Source: Halospina sp040196175 (GTDB lineage: Bacteria > Pseudomonadota > Gammaproteobacteria > Pseudomonadales > Oleiphilaceae). Taken from it: DNA of 64,000 nt. A program made the position numbers and the translations under genes. The notes under the pieces are model-generated. The model was not told where the DNA came from, ran no database searches, and saw only the letters and a program-made list of their open reading frames with translations. How positions within the stretch are numbered: position 1 is the stretch's first letter; each line of letters opens with the position of its first letter. The DNA is taken from positions 124,001 through 188,000 of the forward strand of contig NZ_JBEFNF010000001.1 in NCBI RefSeq assembly GCF_040196175.1, read 5' to 3'. Shown here in pieces: positions 25,039-33,846 of the stretch.

Positions 25039-26325
25039 TCAGTCTCCGGCTTGTTCGCCCGTAAGAATGTCGCAGCACAGTACCAGGCTCCGGTCACCAT
25101 AGACGAAGGCGCGCGAAAGCGTGATGCACATGTGTGCGCCAGTTGCCGAAAGGTAAGGGCGGGTGATCTGGAGTTCGCCAGGGTGGCGAAGAGCGCGGCG
25201 CAGGTAATGCTGGCGGTACCAGTCGGCTTCGCTGGTATTCTCCAGTGGCCGGAAACGCGGGTCCAGCCGATGCGCGCTTTCCGGCGAGAGCATGCTGTCA
25301 TGGACCTGAACGCCGTCATCACCGATGAGGTAGCAGCGGGAGACAGTGTGATGATTGACGAGCGGCTCGCAGGCCTTGCCAAAATCGCTGCCCGCTTGTA
25401 GAAAGCTGATGACCCGCTCAAAACGGTGACTGAAAAAGCTGGTGATCGTCTGGGTTGGGTCGGACTGTTGCTGTTTGTCCCGCTTGTACTGCTCGAGCAG
25501 CGTCTCGAAGTCGGCATTGCCCTGAACAGCACTGCCAAGCTCGGTTGTGGGTCGGTGAAAATAAAATCCCTGGACGAAATCAACCCCCGCATCTACGGCA
25601 ATAAGCGCCTGGTCACGCGATTCCACACCCTCCATCAGAACCAGGCAGCCGGATTCGTGGAGTAGTGAGACGATGCCCTTCAGGATCTGGCGGGTGCGCT
25701 TCTCTTCTGTGGCCCGCGCCAGCATCTGGCGGTCAAGCTTGACGATGTCCGGGCGCAGATTCCAGATGCGTTCAAAGTTCGAGTGGCCGGCGCCGAAGTC
25801 GTCGATGGCCGTCAGACAGCCCAGTGAACGGTAATACTCCACTGTGCGACGCAGCAGGTTGGGATCGTCACTGGGCTTTTCGACAATCTCCACCACCACG
25901 CGATGCGCGGGGAATTGCAAATCCTGAAGCAGACTGCCGAAGAAGGCATCGGCCTGCATGCCGCTGGCCATGCATTGGGGGGACACGTTTAGAAAAAGCC
26001 AGTTTATTTCATCCGCCACGTTCTGGAAGTTGCGAACATGAAGGGTCCGACACAGGCGATCCAGTAGCAGGTTCGAAGGATGATCCTGAGCCAGCTCGAA
26101 CAGATGGGGGGGAAGAACCGGTGACGCGTCGTTGTCGTAAGCGCGGATCAGGGCTTCGTAGCCGACAATTCGCTTATGGGAGATACTGAAGATTGGCTGG
26201 AGTGCTGTGCGCAGTGCCAAACCCTCGTAGCGCCCCATCCAGGCATCCCGGTCGTCTGTTGGGGAAAGCCGGGCGCTGATGCGCTCAAAGTCCGTCACTG
26301 TACTGCTCTGGTCGAATGGTGGCAT
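25039..26325 (-). CDS. EAL-domain c-di-GMP phosphodiesterase with C-terminal sensor domain
   Basis: 428 residues, no membrane segment. The EAL domain (about residues 30-265) keeps the key features: YEALIR, FLNVSP, VVEIVEK, TAIDDFGAGHSNF, DIVKLD and LMEGVES. Activity is therefore plausible. Residues about 285-425 form a second domain (SRCYLIGDDGVQVHDSM, ADWYRQHYLRRALRHPGE) resembling the PAS/Cache-like domain after EAL in YkuI-type proteins. It is likely a cytosolic ligand-controlled phosphodiesterase. The 163 bp separating it from fabA contain the fabA regulatory region. Confidence 0.85.
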   Translation of the reverse strand: MPPFDQSSTVTDFERISARLSPTDDRDAWMGRYEGLALRTALQPIFSISHKRIVGYEALIRAYDNDASPVLPPHLFELAQDHPSNLLLDRLCRTLHVRNFQNVADEINWLFLNVSPQCMASGMQADAFFGSLLQDLQFPAHRVVVEIVEKPSDDPNLLRRTVEYYRSLGCLTAIDDFGAGHSNFERIWNLRPDIVKLDRQMLARATEEKRTRQILKGIVSLLHESGCLVLMEGVESRDQALIAVDAGVDFVQGFYFHRPTTELGSAVQGNADFETLLEQYKRDKQQQSDPTQTITSFFSHRFERVISFLQAGSDFGKACEPLVNHHTVSRCYLIGDDGVQVHDSMLSPESAHRLDPRFRPLENTSEADWYRQHYLRRALRHPGELQITRPYLSATGAHMCITLSRAFVYGDRSLVLCCDILTGEQAGD

Positions 26326-26560
26326 GGGCCTCTGACTGCGCTTTGGACGACATCCGTTGAGTTGGCCTTCTCAGGGGCAGGTTCGTTGGATTGTGCCAAT
26401 CTCATCAATGTAATGACATCCCCGATATCGAAACAAGGCAAGAAAAACACTGATAATGATCAGATATTCTGAAGATCCGTAACAAAACTTTTCGGTTTTA
26501 CCGGGGTGGTGTCAGGGGCTACTCTAAAATGGCGTTAGTAAGCGAGGGAGGCAGGCAACG

Positions 26561-27139
26561 ATGCAGTGGCGCAATTCAAGGATCCGCTGGGGCATTGTCA
26601 GCGTTGGCTTTCACTGGGTCATGGGGCTAGTCGTGGTGGCCTTGTTCGGAGTTGGGTTGTACATGGTGGATCTGGGGTATATGGATCCACTACGCAATGT
26701 GCTACCGGACTGGCATCGCAGTGTCGGACTGCTGCTGGGAGCGGCTCTTGTGCTGAGGCTGCTGTGGCGATTTACTTCGCCGCCTCCCAAACCGGTGCCG
26801 GGACACACGCGGGTGGAGCACTTTAGTGCCCATAGCGTGCACTGGCTGATGTACGCGCTGATGCTGGCCATGGTGGTCAGCGGCTATCTCATATCAACTG
26901 CTGACGGGCGCGGTGTGGCGGTTTTTGATTGGTTCAGCGTACCCGCAATCACGGGCAAGTTGCAGGGGATGGAAGATATGGCGGGGGACTGGCACCGTTG
27001 GATGGGCTGGATTCTGGTCATTCTCGCCGGCCTGCATGGCCTGGCCGCGTTCAAACATCATTTCTGGGATGGTGATGACACGCTGCGACGGATGCTGTGC
27101 ATGAAGCTGCTCCAATCACAACCCCATGAGAAGCAGTAA
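26561..27139 (+). CDS. Cytochrome b561-family protein
   Basis: 192 residues with four hydrophobic segments. Candidate haem-ligand histidines are in VGFHWVMGL, LPDWHRSVGLL, HSVHWLMYAL and GLHGLAAFKHHF. GGAGG lies upstream of ATG 26561. It is an integral membrane di-haem electron carrier of the CybB type, probably exchanging electrons between quinone and a periplasmic partner. It is followed 23 nt later by yceI, a recurring pair in gammaproteobacteria. The 235-bp gap 26326-26560 before it is AT-rich in its middle; no firm promoter was identified. Confidence 0.9.
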   Translation: MQWRNSRIRWGIVSVGFHWVMGLVVVALFGVGLYMVDLGYMDPLRNVLPDWHRSVGLLLGAALVLRLLWRFTSPPPKPVPGHTRVEHFSAHSVHWLMYALMLAMVVSGYLISTADGRGVAVFDWFSVPAITGKLQGMEDMAGDWHRWMGWILVILAGLHGLAAFKHHFWDGDDTLRRMLCMKLLQSQPHEKQ

Positions 27140-27162
27140 ACAACACACAGAAGGAGAACATC

Positions 27163-27765
27163 ATGAATCTGAAAAACTTGACGCGCGGTATTGTGGCATC
27201 GGCAGCCACGGTGGCGATGGTCAGTGCCGGCCAGGCCCTGGCTGCTGATCCCAGTGGCCTTTACGAGTTTGACCGTGACGGTCAGCACCAGTTCATCCAG
27301 TTCCGCATCAGCCACCTTGGCTTCAGCACTCTCTATGGGCGCTTCAACGATTTTGACGGTAGCTTCGAGTATGACGCCGACAATCCGGAGCAGTCATCGG
27401 TCAGCGTTACCGTTGACACTAGCAGCGTGGATTCCAACCATTCCGAGCGCGACAAACATCTTCGCGAGGAAGACTTTCTTTACGTGAATGAGTACCCGAA
27501 GGCCACCTTTGAAAGTACCTCCGTTGAAATGACAGGTGACGACACCGCCACGGTAACCGGTGATCTCACCCTGCGTGGCGTCACCCGTGAGGTTGATCTG
27601 GAAATGGAAATGATCAAACACGGTGAGGATCCGTGGGGCAACTATCGCATGGGCTTTGAGGGCACGACGAAGCTGACCCTGGAAAACTTCGGTATTGATT
27701 ACGATCTCGGGCCGCAGGCCGAGCAAGTAACGCTGATGCTGTCAGTGGAAGGGATCCGTCAGTGA
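27163..27765 (+). CDS. yceI: YceI-family periplasmic lipocalin-like protein
   Basis: 200 residues with a Sec signal (cleavage near residue 24, after ALA) and AAGGAG upstream. The mature part has the YceI pattern: HQFIQFRISHLGFSTLYGRFNDFDG, DTSSVDSNHSERDKHLREEDFL, YPKATFEST, and VTGDLTLRGVTREVDLEM. The family binds polyisoprenoids such as ubiquinone-like lipids. Coupling with the cytochrome b561 gene suggests a periplasmic quinone-type electron carrier pair (inference). Confidence 0.92.
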   Translation: MNLKNLTRGIVASAATVAMVSAGQALAADPSGLYEFDRDGQHQFIQFRISHLGFSTLYGRFNDFDGSFEYDADNPEQSSVSVTVDTSSVDSNHSERDKHLREEDFLYVNEYPKATFESTSVEMTGDDTATVTGDLTLRGVTREVDLEMEMIKHGEDPWGNYRMGFEGTTKLTLENFGIDYDLGPQAEQVTLMLSVEGIRQ

Positions 27766-28001
27766 TGACGGCGTGAGCGCCCGGCGGCCTCATCACGGGG
27801 CCGGCGCTCGCCCCGGCTCAGGAACAGATTAAGGAATACGAGTAAGCTCACTCCCAGGCTGGTAAGCCCGTAAAGGCGGAGGTCGACGAGCTCGCCAGCC
27901 CACATGTATTCCACCACGATAATCAGAACGAAGGTGACAAGGCCCACCATGAGTCCGTGGCCCGCGGCCCGACGCGCAGCGCGTGTTCGACTCGATGCCA
28001 T
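27759..28001 (-). CDS. Small two-helix membrane protein, unknown
   Basis: 80 residues from ATG 28001; GTG 28019 would add six. Neither start has a good ribosome site. Two hydrophobic stretches (LMVGLVTFVLIIVVEYMW and LYGLTSLGVSLLVFLNLFL) are separated by a short polar loop, and both ends are Arg-rich. It is tail-to-tail with yceI with a 7-nt overlap of the stops. No family was recognised. It is kept because the hydrophobic pattern is protein-like. Confidence 0.5.
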   Translation of the reverse strand: MASSRTRAARRAAGHGLMVGLVTFVLIIVVEYMWAGELVDLRLYGLTSLGVSLLVFLNLFLSRGERRPRDEAAGRSRRHH

Positions 28002-28106
28002 AAGGGGTTTCGGTTCCACCGTGATAGGGGGATGATCGCTGAAGCTATACCAACGTTAGCCCTGAGCGTTGCCCAGCCTCTATTCGGGAAATCCACTACC
28101 ATAGGT

Positions 28107-28135
28107 TTGGAGTCCGGCGTAAGGCTCCCTATAAT
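28107..28135 (+). promoter_or_regulatory. Sigma-70 type promoter of parC
   Basis: TTGGAG (28107-28112), a 17-nt spacer and TATAAT (28130-28135) fit a housekeeping promoter closely. Transcription would start near 28142, giving a leader of about 23 nt before ATG 28165. Confidence 0.7.
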
Positions 28136-28164
28136 GGCGCTTTGCCCGAGACGGGCACCCACCC

Positions 28165-30468
28165 ATGACGGAGCACCTAGAGCCTATGCCGGAATTCGAG
28201 ACTACCGACGAGGGCTATGAGCGCGTTGCGCTGCGCGATTATACGGAGAAGGCGTATCTGGATTACTCCATGTACGTCATCCTCGACCGCGCGCTGCCGC
28301 ATATCGGCGATGGCCTCAAGCCGGTCCAGCGCCGGATCGTCTATGCCATGTCCGAGCTGGGTCTTTCCGCCACTGCGAAGTACAAAAAGTCTGCCCGTAC
28401 TGTGGGCGATGTGCTGGGCAAATTTCACCCGCATGGTGACTCGGCGTGTTATGAGGCCATGGTGCTCATGGCCCAGCCCTTCTCGTACCGCTACCCGCTG
28501 GTGGATGGTCAGGGCAACTGGGGGAGTCAGGACGATCCTAAGTCATTTGCGGCGATGCGCTACACCGAGGCACGGCTGGCGAAGTTCTCTGAGGTGCTGC
28601 TCAGTGAACTGGGCCAGGGCACCGTTGATTGGCAGCCGAATTTCGATGGAACCCTGAATGAGCCCGCCACACTGCCGGCCCGGGTGCCGCATGTGCTGCT
28701 CAATGGCACTACCGGTATCGCTGTGGGTATGGCCACGGACATTCCGCCGCACAACCTGCGCGAGGTGGCTGCTGCCTGCATTCACCTGCTGGATGAACCC
28801 GGGGCCGAGGTGGATACCCTCTGTGACCACGTTCAGGGCCCTGACTTTCCGGCAGGCGCGGCCATCGTCTCCTCCCGGCAGGACCTGCGTCAGCTTTATC
28901 GCACCGGGCGCGGTACGCTGCGCATGCGTGCCCGCTGGCAGCTGGAGGGCAGTGATATCGTGATCACGGCGATGCCGCATCAGGTCTCCGGCAACCGTAT
29001 CATGGAGCAGATCGCGCATCAGATGCAGACCCGCAAGCTGCCCATGGTCAGCGATCTGCGCGATGAATCGGATCATGAGAATCCGGTGCGAATGGTCATC
29101 TCACCGCGCACCAACCGTGTGGATACCGACGGGCTCATGGAGCATCTTTTTGCCAGCACGGATCTGGAAAAGAACTATCGGATGAACCTCAACGTGATCG
29201 GGCTGGATGGGCGCCCCCGCGTGCGAGATCTGCGCGGGCTGCTGTCTGAATGGCTGGAATACCGGTACGAGACCGTGCGCCGCCGCCTGGAACACCGTCT
29301 GGGTAAGGTGAAGGCACGGCTGCACATACTTGAGGGGTTGCTGGTTGCCTATCTCAATATTGACGAAGTCATCCAAATCATCCGGGACGAGGATAAACCC
29401 AAGCCAGTGCTGATGGATCGCTTTGGCCTGTCGGATGAACAGGCTGAGGCCATACTGGAACTCAAGCTGCGCAACCTCGCCAAACTTGAGGAAATGAAGA
29501 TCCGCGGCGAACAGGAGGAGCTGCAGCAGGAGCGTGACAGTCTCCAGGCGACCCTGGGCTCTGAGGATCGGATGCGTGAGCTGATCAAATCCGAGCTTGA
29601 GGCGGATGCCGAGACTTTCGGCGACGACCGGCGCAGCCCCATTGAGGCCAAAGGCGAAGCGAAAGCGTTCAGCGAGACCGATCTGGTCTCCGGTGACCCG
29701 GTGACCGTGGTTCTCTCAGAGAAAGGCTGGATCCGTGCTGCGAAAGGCCATGATATTGATCCGGCCGGGCTCAGCTACAAGGCCGGGGATCGCTTCGCTT
29801 TAGCCGCGCGAGGGCGTAATAACCAGCAGGCGCTGGTGCTCGACACCACCGGGCGCAGCTATGCACTGAATACCCACACGTTGCCATCGGCCCGGGGTCA
29901 GGGCGAGCCTCTGACTACGCGCATCAACCCGCCGACAGGCGCTGGTTTTTCAGGGCTTGTGATGGCTGGCGAAGGGCGGGTGCTTCTCAGCACAACAGCG
30001 GGTTACGGGTTCGTGACACCGCTGGCGTCACTGGTTAGCCGCAACCGCAATGGCAAGGCGGTGCTGAACGTGCCAGAGGAAGCGCGCATACTGGCGCCGC
30101 AGCTTGTGCGAGCGGGTGACAACGTCTGGTTGGCGGCTGTCTCTACCGAGGGGCGTATGCTGGTCTTTCCGCTCAGCGAGTTACCCGAACTGGCCAAGGG
30201 CAAAGGCAACAAGATGCTGGGGATCCCTCCAGCACAGGTGCGCAGCGGTGAGGAGTCCATGGTGGCGGTGACCACCTTTGGCGAGCGCGATAAGCTGGTG
30301 CTCCATGCGGGTAAACGCCACCTGACGCTGCGTTTCAGTGACCTTGAGCATTACCGGGGCGAGCGTGGGCGGCGTGGTCATAAGCTGCCGCGCGGGCTCC
30401 AGCGGGTTGACCGTATCGAAGTGATTGAACACGACAACGCTGGGGAGGCGTCTTCAACGGATGAGTGA
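28165..30468 (+). CDS. parC: DNA topoisomerase IV subunit A (ParC)
   Basis: 767 residues. The start at 28165 lacks a clear ribosome site; ATG 28186 is the alternative. The breakage-reunion domain has LDYSMYVILDRALPHIGDGL and the active-site Tyr133 in RYTEARL. The quinolone-determining loop reads HPHGDSACYEAM, with Ser93 and Glu97 (equivalent to E. coli Ser80 and Glu84) wild type. The C-terminal beta-pinwheel covers roughly residues 495-750. It forms topoisomerase IV with ParE. The end overlaps serB by 8 nt. Confidence 0.97.
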   Translation: MTEHLEPMPEFETTDEGYERVALRDYTEKAYLDYSMYVILDRALPHIGDGLKPVQRRIVYAMSELGLSATAKYKKSARTVGDVLGKFHPHGDSACYEAMVLMAQPFSYRYPLVDGQGNWGSQDDPKSFAAMRYTEARLAKFSEVLLSELGQGTVDWQPNFDGTLNEPATLPARVPHVLLNGTTGIAVGMATDIPPHNLREVAAACIHLLDEPGAEVDTLCDHVQGPDFPAGAAIVSSRQDLRQLYRTGRGTLRMRARWQLEGSDIVITAMPHQVSGNRIMEQIAHQMQTRKLPMVSDLRDESDHENPVRMVISPRTNRVDTDGLMEHLFASTDLEKNYRMNLNVIGLDGRPRVRDLRGLLSEWLEYRYETVRRRLEHRLGKVKARLHILEGLLVAYLNIDEVIQIIRDEDKPKPVLMDRFGLSDEQAEAILELKLRNLAKLEEMKIRGEQEELQQERDSLQATLGSEDRMRELIKSELEADAETFGDDRRSPIEAKGEAKAFSETDLVSGDPVTVVLSEKGWIRAAKGHDIDPAGLSYKAGDRFALAARGRNNQQALVLDTTGRSYALNTHTLPSARGQGEPLTTRINPPTGAGFSGLVMAGEGRVLLSTTAGYGFVTPLASLVSRNRNGKAVLNVPEEARILAPQLVRAGDNVWLAAVSTEGRMLVFPLSELPELAKGKGNKMLGIPPAQVRSGEESMVAVTTFGERDKLVLHAGKRHLTLRFSDLEHYRGERGRRGHKLPRGLQRVDRIEVIEHDNAGEASSTDE

Positions 30469-31696
30469 ACTGGTACTGATCAATGTTTCCGGGCGCGACA
30501 AGCCCGGACTGACCTCGGAGATTACCGGCATCATGGCGCGCTTCGATGTGCGCATTCTGGATGTGGGCCAGGCTGTGATCCACGACCACCTGACCTGGGG
30601 CATTCTTGCCGAGATCCCCGAGGAGAACAACGCGCCACAGGTGTTCAAGGAACTTCTTTTCCGCATCCATGAACTGGATCTGCAGGTGCGTTTCGAGCCC
30701 ATTACGGAGGAAGCCTACGATGAGTGGGTCCAGGGTAAGGGCCGTGGGCGTTATGTGGTGACCCTCATGGCGCGGGACATCACTGCGGATCAGATCGCCC
30801 GGGTCTCAAGCATCACCGCGCAACACGGACTCAATATCGACAATATTGCGCGCCTGTCCGGACGCACCAGCCTTGAGCGCAGTGATCGCATCGCCTGTGT
30901 GGAGTTCTCGGTGCGCGGCACCCCCCAGGATCTGGAGGCGCTTCGCTCGGACTTTCTGCACATCGCCACCGACCTGAATGTGGACATCGCCTTCCAGGAG
31001 GATTCCATCTATCGGCGCAATCGCCGGCTGGTGGTTTTTGATATGGACTCAACCCTGATCGAGGCAGAGGTGATCGACGAGTTGGCCAGCGAGGCTGGCG
31101 TGGGCCACAAGGTGGCGGAGATTACTGAGCGTGCCATGCGCGGAGAGCTGGATTTCAGTCAGAGCTTCCGCGAGCGGGTTGCGTTGCTGGAAGGCATGCA
31201 GGAGTCAGTGCTTGAGCGCGTGGCGGAGCGCCTGAAGCTGACGGAAGGTGCTGAAAGGCTCATTACGACCCTGCGCAACCTTGGTTACCGGACGGCAATT
31301 CTGTCAGGCGGTTTCACCTACTTCGCGCGGCATCTGCAGCAGCGGCTCAATATAGACTATGTCTATGCGAACGACCTTGAGATCCGGGAGGGGCAGGTGA
31401 CCGGCGAAGTGGCCGGACAGATCGTGGACGGTCAGCGCAAGGCCGAACTGCTGGAACAGATCGCGGATGACGAACGCATCCGGCTGGAACAGGTGATCGC
31501 GGTGGGTGATGGCGCCAATGACCTGCCCATGCTCAGCAAAGCCGGGCTGGGCGTGGCCTTCCGTGCCAAGCCGATGGTGAAAGAGTCCGCCCGCCATTCC
31601 ATTTCAACGCTGGGGCTGGACGCCATCCTGTATCTGCTCGGTTACCGTGAGTCCGACAGGGCCCCGGATCTGGTCGCTATGAACCGGGATCAGTAG
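30461..31696 (+). CDS. serB: Phosphoserine phosphatase (SerB) with ACT domains
   Basis: 411 residues from ATG 30461, overlapping parC. Two ACT-like regulatory domains (about residues 1-80 and 95-175; LINVSGRDKPGLTSEITGIM, YVVTLMARDITADQIARVS) precede a HAD phosphatase. The HAD domain has nucleophile Asp194 in VFDMDSTLIEAEV, ILSGGFTYFA and AVGDGANDLPML. It performs the last step of serine synthesis, and the ACT domains probably bind serine. The position next to the fimX-like gene, convergent with it, matches Pseudomonas. Confidence 0.95.
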   Translation: MSELVLINVSGRDKPGLTSEITGIMARFDVRILDVGQAVIHDHLTWGILAEIPEENNAPQVFKELLFRIHELDLQVRFEPITEEAYDEWVQGKGRGRYVVTLMARDITADQIARVSSITAQHGLNIDNIARLSGRTSLERSDRIACVEFSVRGTPQDLEALRSDFLHIATDLNVDIAFQEDSIYRRNRRLVVFDMDSTLIEAEVIDELASEAGVGHKVAEITERAMRGELDFSQSFRERVALLEGMQESVLERVAERLKLTEGAERLITTLRNLGYRTAILSGGFTYFARHLQQRLNIDYVYANDLEIREGQVTGEVAGQIVDGQRKAELLEQIADDERIRLEQVIAVGDGANDLPMLSKAGLGVAFRAKPMVKESARHSISTLGLDAILYLLGYRESDRAPDLVAMNRDQ

Positions 31697-31711
31697 AGGC
31701 GGTTGCGGCGT

Positions 31712-33805
31712 TCAGTCGCCCTCGCCGAAATCGTAATCCATGGCTGCCGCCGGCGCCTGCAGGTAATAGCCCTGAATGTAGTTGACGCCGGCCTGCCAGA
31801 TGGTGGCCAGTACTGAGGCACTTTCGACCAGGGGCATGACCGTAAGCTTGCCCTGTTGGTGCAGGCTCTGGATCATCTCTTTGACTGTCTGGCGCGACTG
31901 TTCGTTTTTCTGGATTTCGTCGGTATAGGAACCGTCCAGTTTGATGTAGTCCACCTCCAGGTGCTTGAGCGTGTTAAATGGGTTCAGTGCTCCCCCGAAG
32001 TGAGTGATGGACAGCGAGCAGTGCAGTTCGCGCAGCGCGTTGCAGAAATCCCGTGCCTGCTTGAGGTAAGTGGTGGCATCACGCTCCGAGATCTGGAAGA
32101 TGAGAGAGTTCCCCGGTAGCCGGGCTGCCTTGAGCGCCACGCCCAACCAGGAGGGGAAGGTCTGGTCCTGGACCGTCTCGGCGGTCAGGTTGAGAAACAG
32201 CTTGGTTTCATGCCCCTTGGAGCGATGGCTAGCCAGCTGCTTGATGGTCTGAAGCACAACCCAGCGGTCGATTTTGGCCGCTGTGTTGACGGGGCCACCG
32301 GGCGGCAGGAAATCGTACGGTGACACTTCCCTGCCATTGTCATCCAGCATCCGGACGAAAGCCTCGTAGTGTTCCTCGCCCTCGCCACGAAGATTGATGA
32401 TGGGCTGGAAAAGCAGTTTGAATTGGTCATTATCCAGTGCCTGTTGAATCGCATCGGCGGTACCGTCCGGGCTGCCCTGAGTCTGAAGCTGAGGTTCGTA
32501 GACGTTGATGCCGTTACCGGTTTCATGTCCCTCCTTCTGGCGAACCTCGTCTGCGGCGGTGTGCGCGCGCCCTACAAGATCTTCCGCTTGGGGCGCGTTT
32601 TCGGTAATCGCGGCGATCCCGATGCTCACTGTCAGCTGTAGTGTGCGGCCTGCAACCTCGAACAGGTGATCCTCCACCCGGCGGCGCAGTGTTTCGGCGA
32701 CCGCCTTAATGCTCTCGACCGTGTCCTGTGGCCCGAGAATGCAGAAGGCATCATCACTGAGGCGGGCTACAACCTGGTTCTCTGTGGCGCATGCGGCCAT
32801 CAGGCCGGCCATATCACCGATCACAAGGTCCGCTCCGGATATGCCGATCTGGGTTTTCTTGTGTACGAATTCGTCTAGGGCAATATAGGCCAGTGCCGCA
32901 TCCGAGCCGTCCTTCTGGACCCGCGCTATGGTCTGGGAAACCGTATCCATCAGATGATGGCGGTTGTAGAGCCCGGTAAGCACGTCCTTGCTGCTGATCT
33001 CCCTGAGCTTTTCCGCCAGCTCTGCGTTGTCCTGCATGGGTCGCGCGACGATCTGGATGCAGGGTTCGCCATCATAGGTGGCGGCGGACAGTTCAGCAGT
33101 GATCTCGATGGTCTCGCCATCCGGGCGCTCGATGGTCACGCTCAGCGGCTCCTGAGGTGCCTCGCCTTCCCGGAACTGTTTCATGGCTTCCTTGAAGTTC
33201 TGCTGGCTGTCGCGCTTGAGTGTGTCCAGCACCGGCAGCGCCAGCAGGTCATCCGGATCCTCATAGCCAAGCAGCTCCAGGTAGGACTGGTTGGCATAGA
33301 CGTGTAAGCCATCATTGATATAGGCGATGGCATCCTTGGAGCTTTCCAGAAGCAGATGGCAGCGCTGTTCCGCATCCCTGAGGTGGCCGGCCAGGGAACG
33401 GCGCTCGCGGCGCTCCCGCAGATTGCCCAGCTCACGATCAATGACCTGGCGCAGCAGGGTGGAGTTGTCAAAAGCAACCGCGTCCTGGGCTCCGCGCTCC
33501 ATAATGGCGCTGCGGCGTTCGCCATCGTCGTTTCCGGTCATGAGGATGGTGGGAAGATCCCGGTCCTGGCGCCGGATCTGGTCCAGCGCCTCTTCCGGGG
33601 TGGGCTCCTGCTCCTGTTCAGCGTCCCGGATGAGCATTAGGTCCCAGGTTCCCGTACTCAGGGTTTCCTCAAAGTCCTGTGCCGAAGTGATCCTGTGGGC
33701 GCGGGTGGCGCGCCCGGCATTGCGCAACAGGCTTACTACCTGCTCCGCATCGTTCTGGGAGGGATCAAGAAGCAGCAGGTGAATGGTCTCAGTCTTCTGG
33801 GGCAT
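31712..33805 (-). CDS. fimX: FimX-like degenerate GGDEF-EAL c-di-GMP receptor
   Basis: 697 residues; P. aeruginosa FimX is about 691. Order: receiver-like domain (about 1-125, no clear phospho-Asp), PAS (about 150-265), GGDEF-like (about 270-425) with the signature replaced by LSDDAF, and EAL-like (about 440-690) with YEAFVR for EAL and ITHFGGA for DDFGxG. Both catalytic domains therefore look inactive, while the EAL fold may still bind c-di-GMP, as in FimX. FimX controls type IV pilus assembly and twitching. The location beside serB supports the call. The next gene on the strand is the PilZ-like gene. Confidence 0.85.
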   Translation of the reverse strand: MPQKTETIHLLLLDPSQNDAEQVVSLLRNAGRATRAHRITSAQDFEETLSTGTWDLMLIRDAEQEQEPTPEEALDQIRRQDRDLPTILMTGNDDGERRSAIMERGAQDAVAFDNSTLLRQVIDRELGNLRERRERRSLAGHLRDAEQRCHLLLESSKDAIAYINDGLHVYANQSYLELLGYEDPDDLLALPVLDTLKRDSQQNFKEAMKQFREGEAPQEPLSVTIERPDGETIEITAELSAATYDGEPCIQIVARPMQDNAELAEKLREISSKDVLTGLYNRHHLMDTVSQTIARVQKDGSDAALAYIALDEFVHKKTQIGISGADLVIGDMAGLMAACATENQVVARLSDDAFCILGPQDTVESIKAVAETLRRRVEDHLFEVAGRTLQLTVSIGIAAITENAPQAEDLVGRAHTAADEVRQKEGHETGNGINVYEPQLQTQGSPDGTADAIQQALDNDQFKLLFQPIINLRGEGEEHYEAFVRMLDDNGREVSPYDFLPPGGPVNTAAKIDRWVVLQTIKQLASHRSKGHETKLFLNLTAETVQDQTFPSWLGVALKAARLPGNSLIFQISERDATTYLKQARDFCNALRELHCSLSITHFGGALNPFNTLKHLEVDYIKLDGSYTDEIQKNEQSRQTVKEMIQSLHQQGKLTVMPLVESASVLATIWQAGVNYIQGYYLQAPAAAMDYDFGEGD

Positions 33806-33846
33806 GATGCCGTGCGAACTCCCCGGGTTAATTGGCTGACACAGTT

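Noticed and set aside
26445..26475. A GATAATGATCAGATATT stretch that partly resembles a Fur box
   Set aside because: The match is incomplete, the dyad is not symmetric, and the downstream cytochrome b561/YceI pair gives no iron-uptake context.
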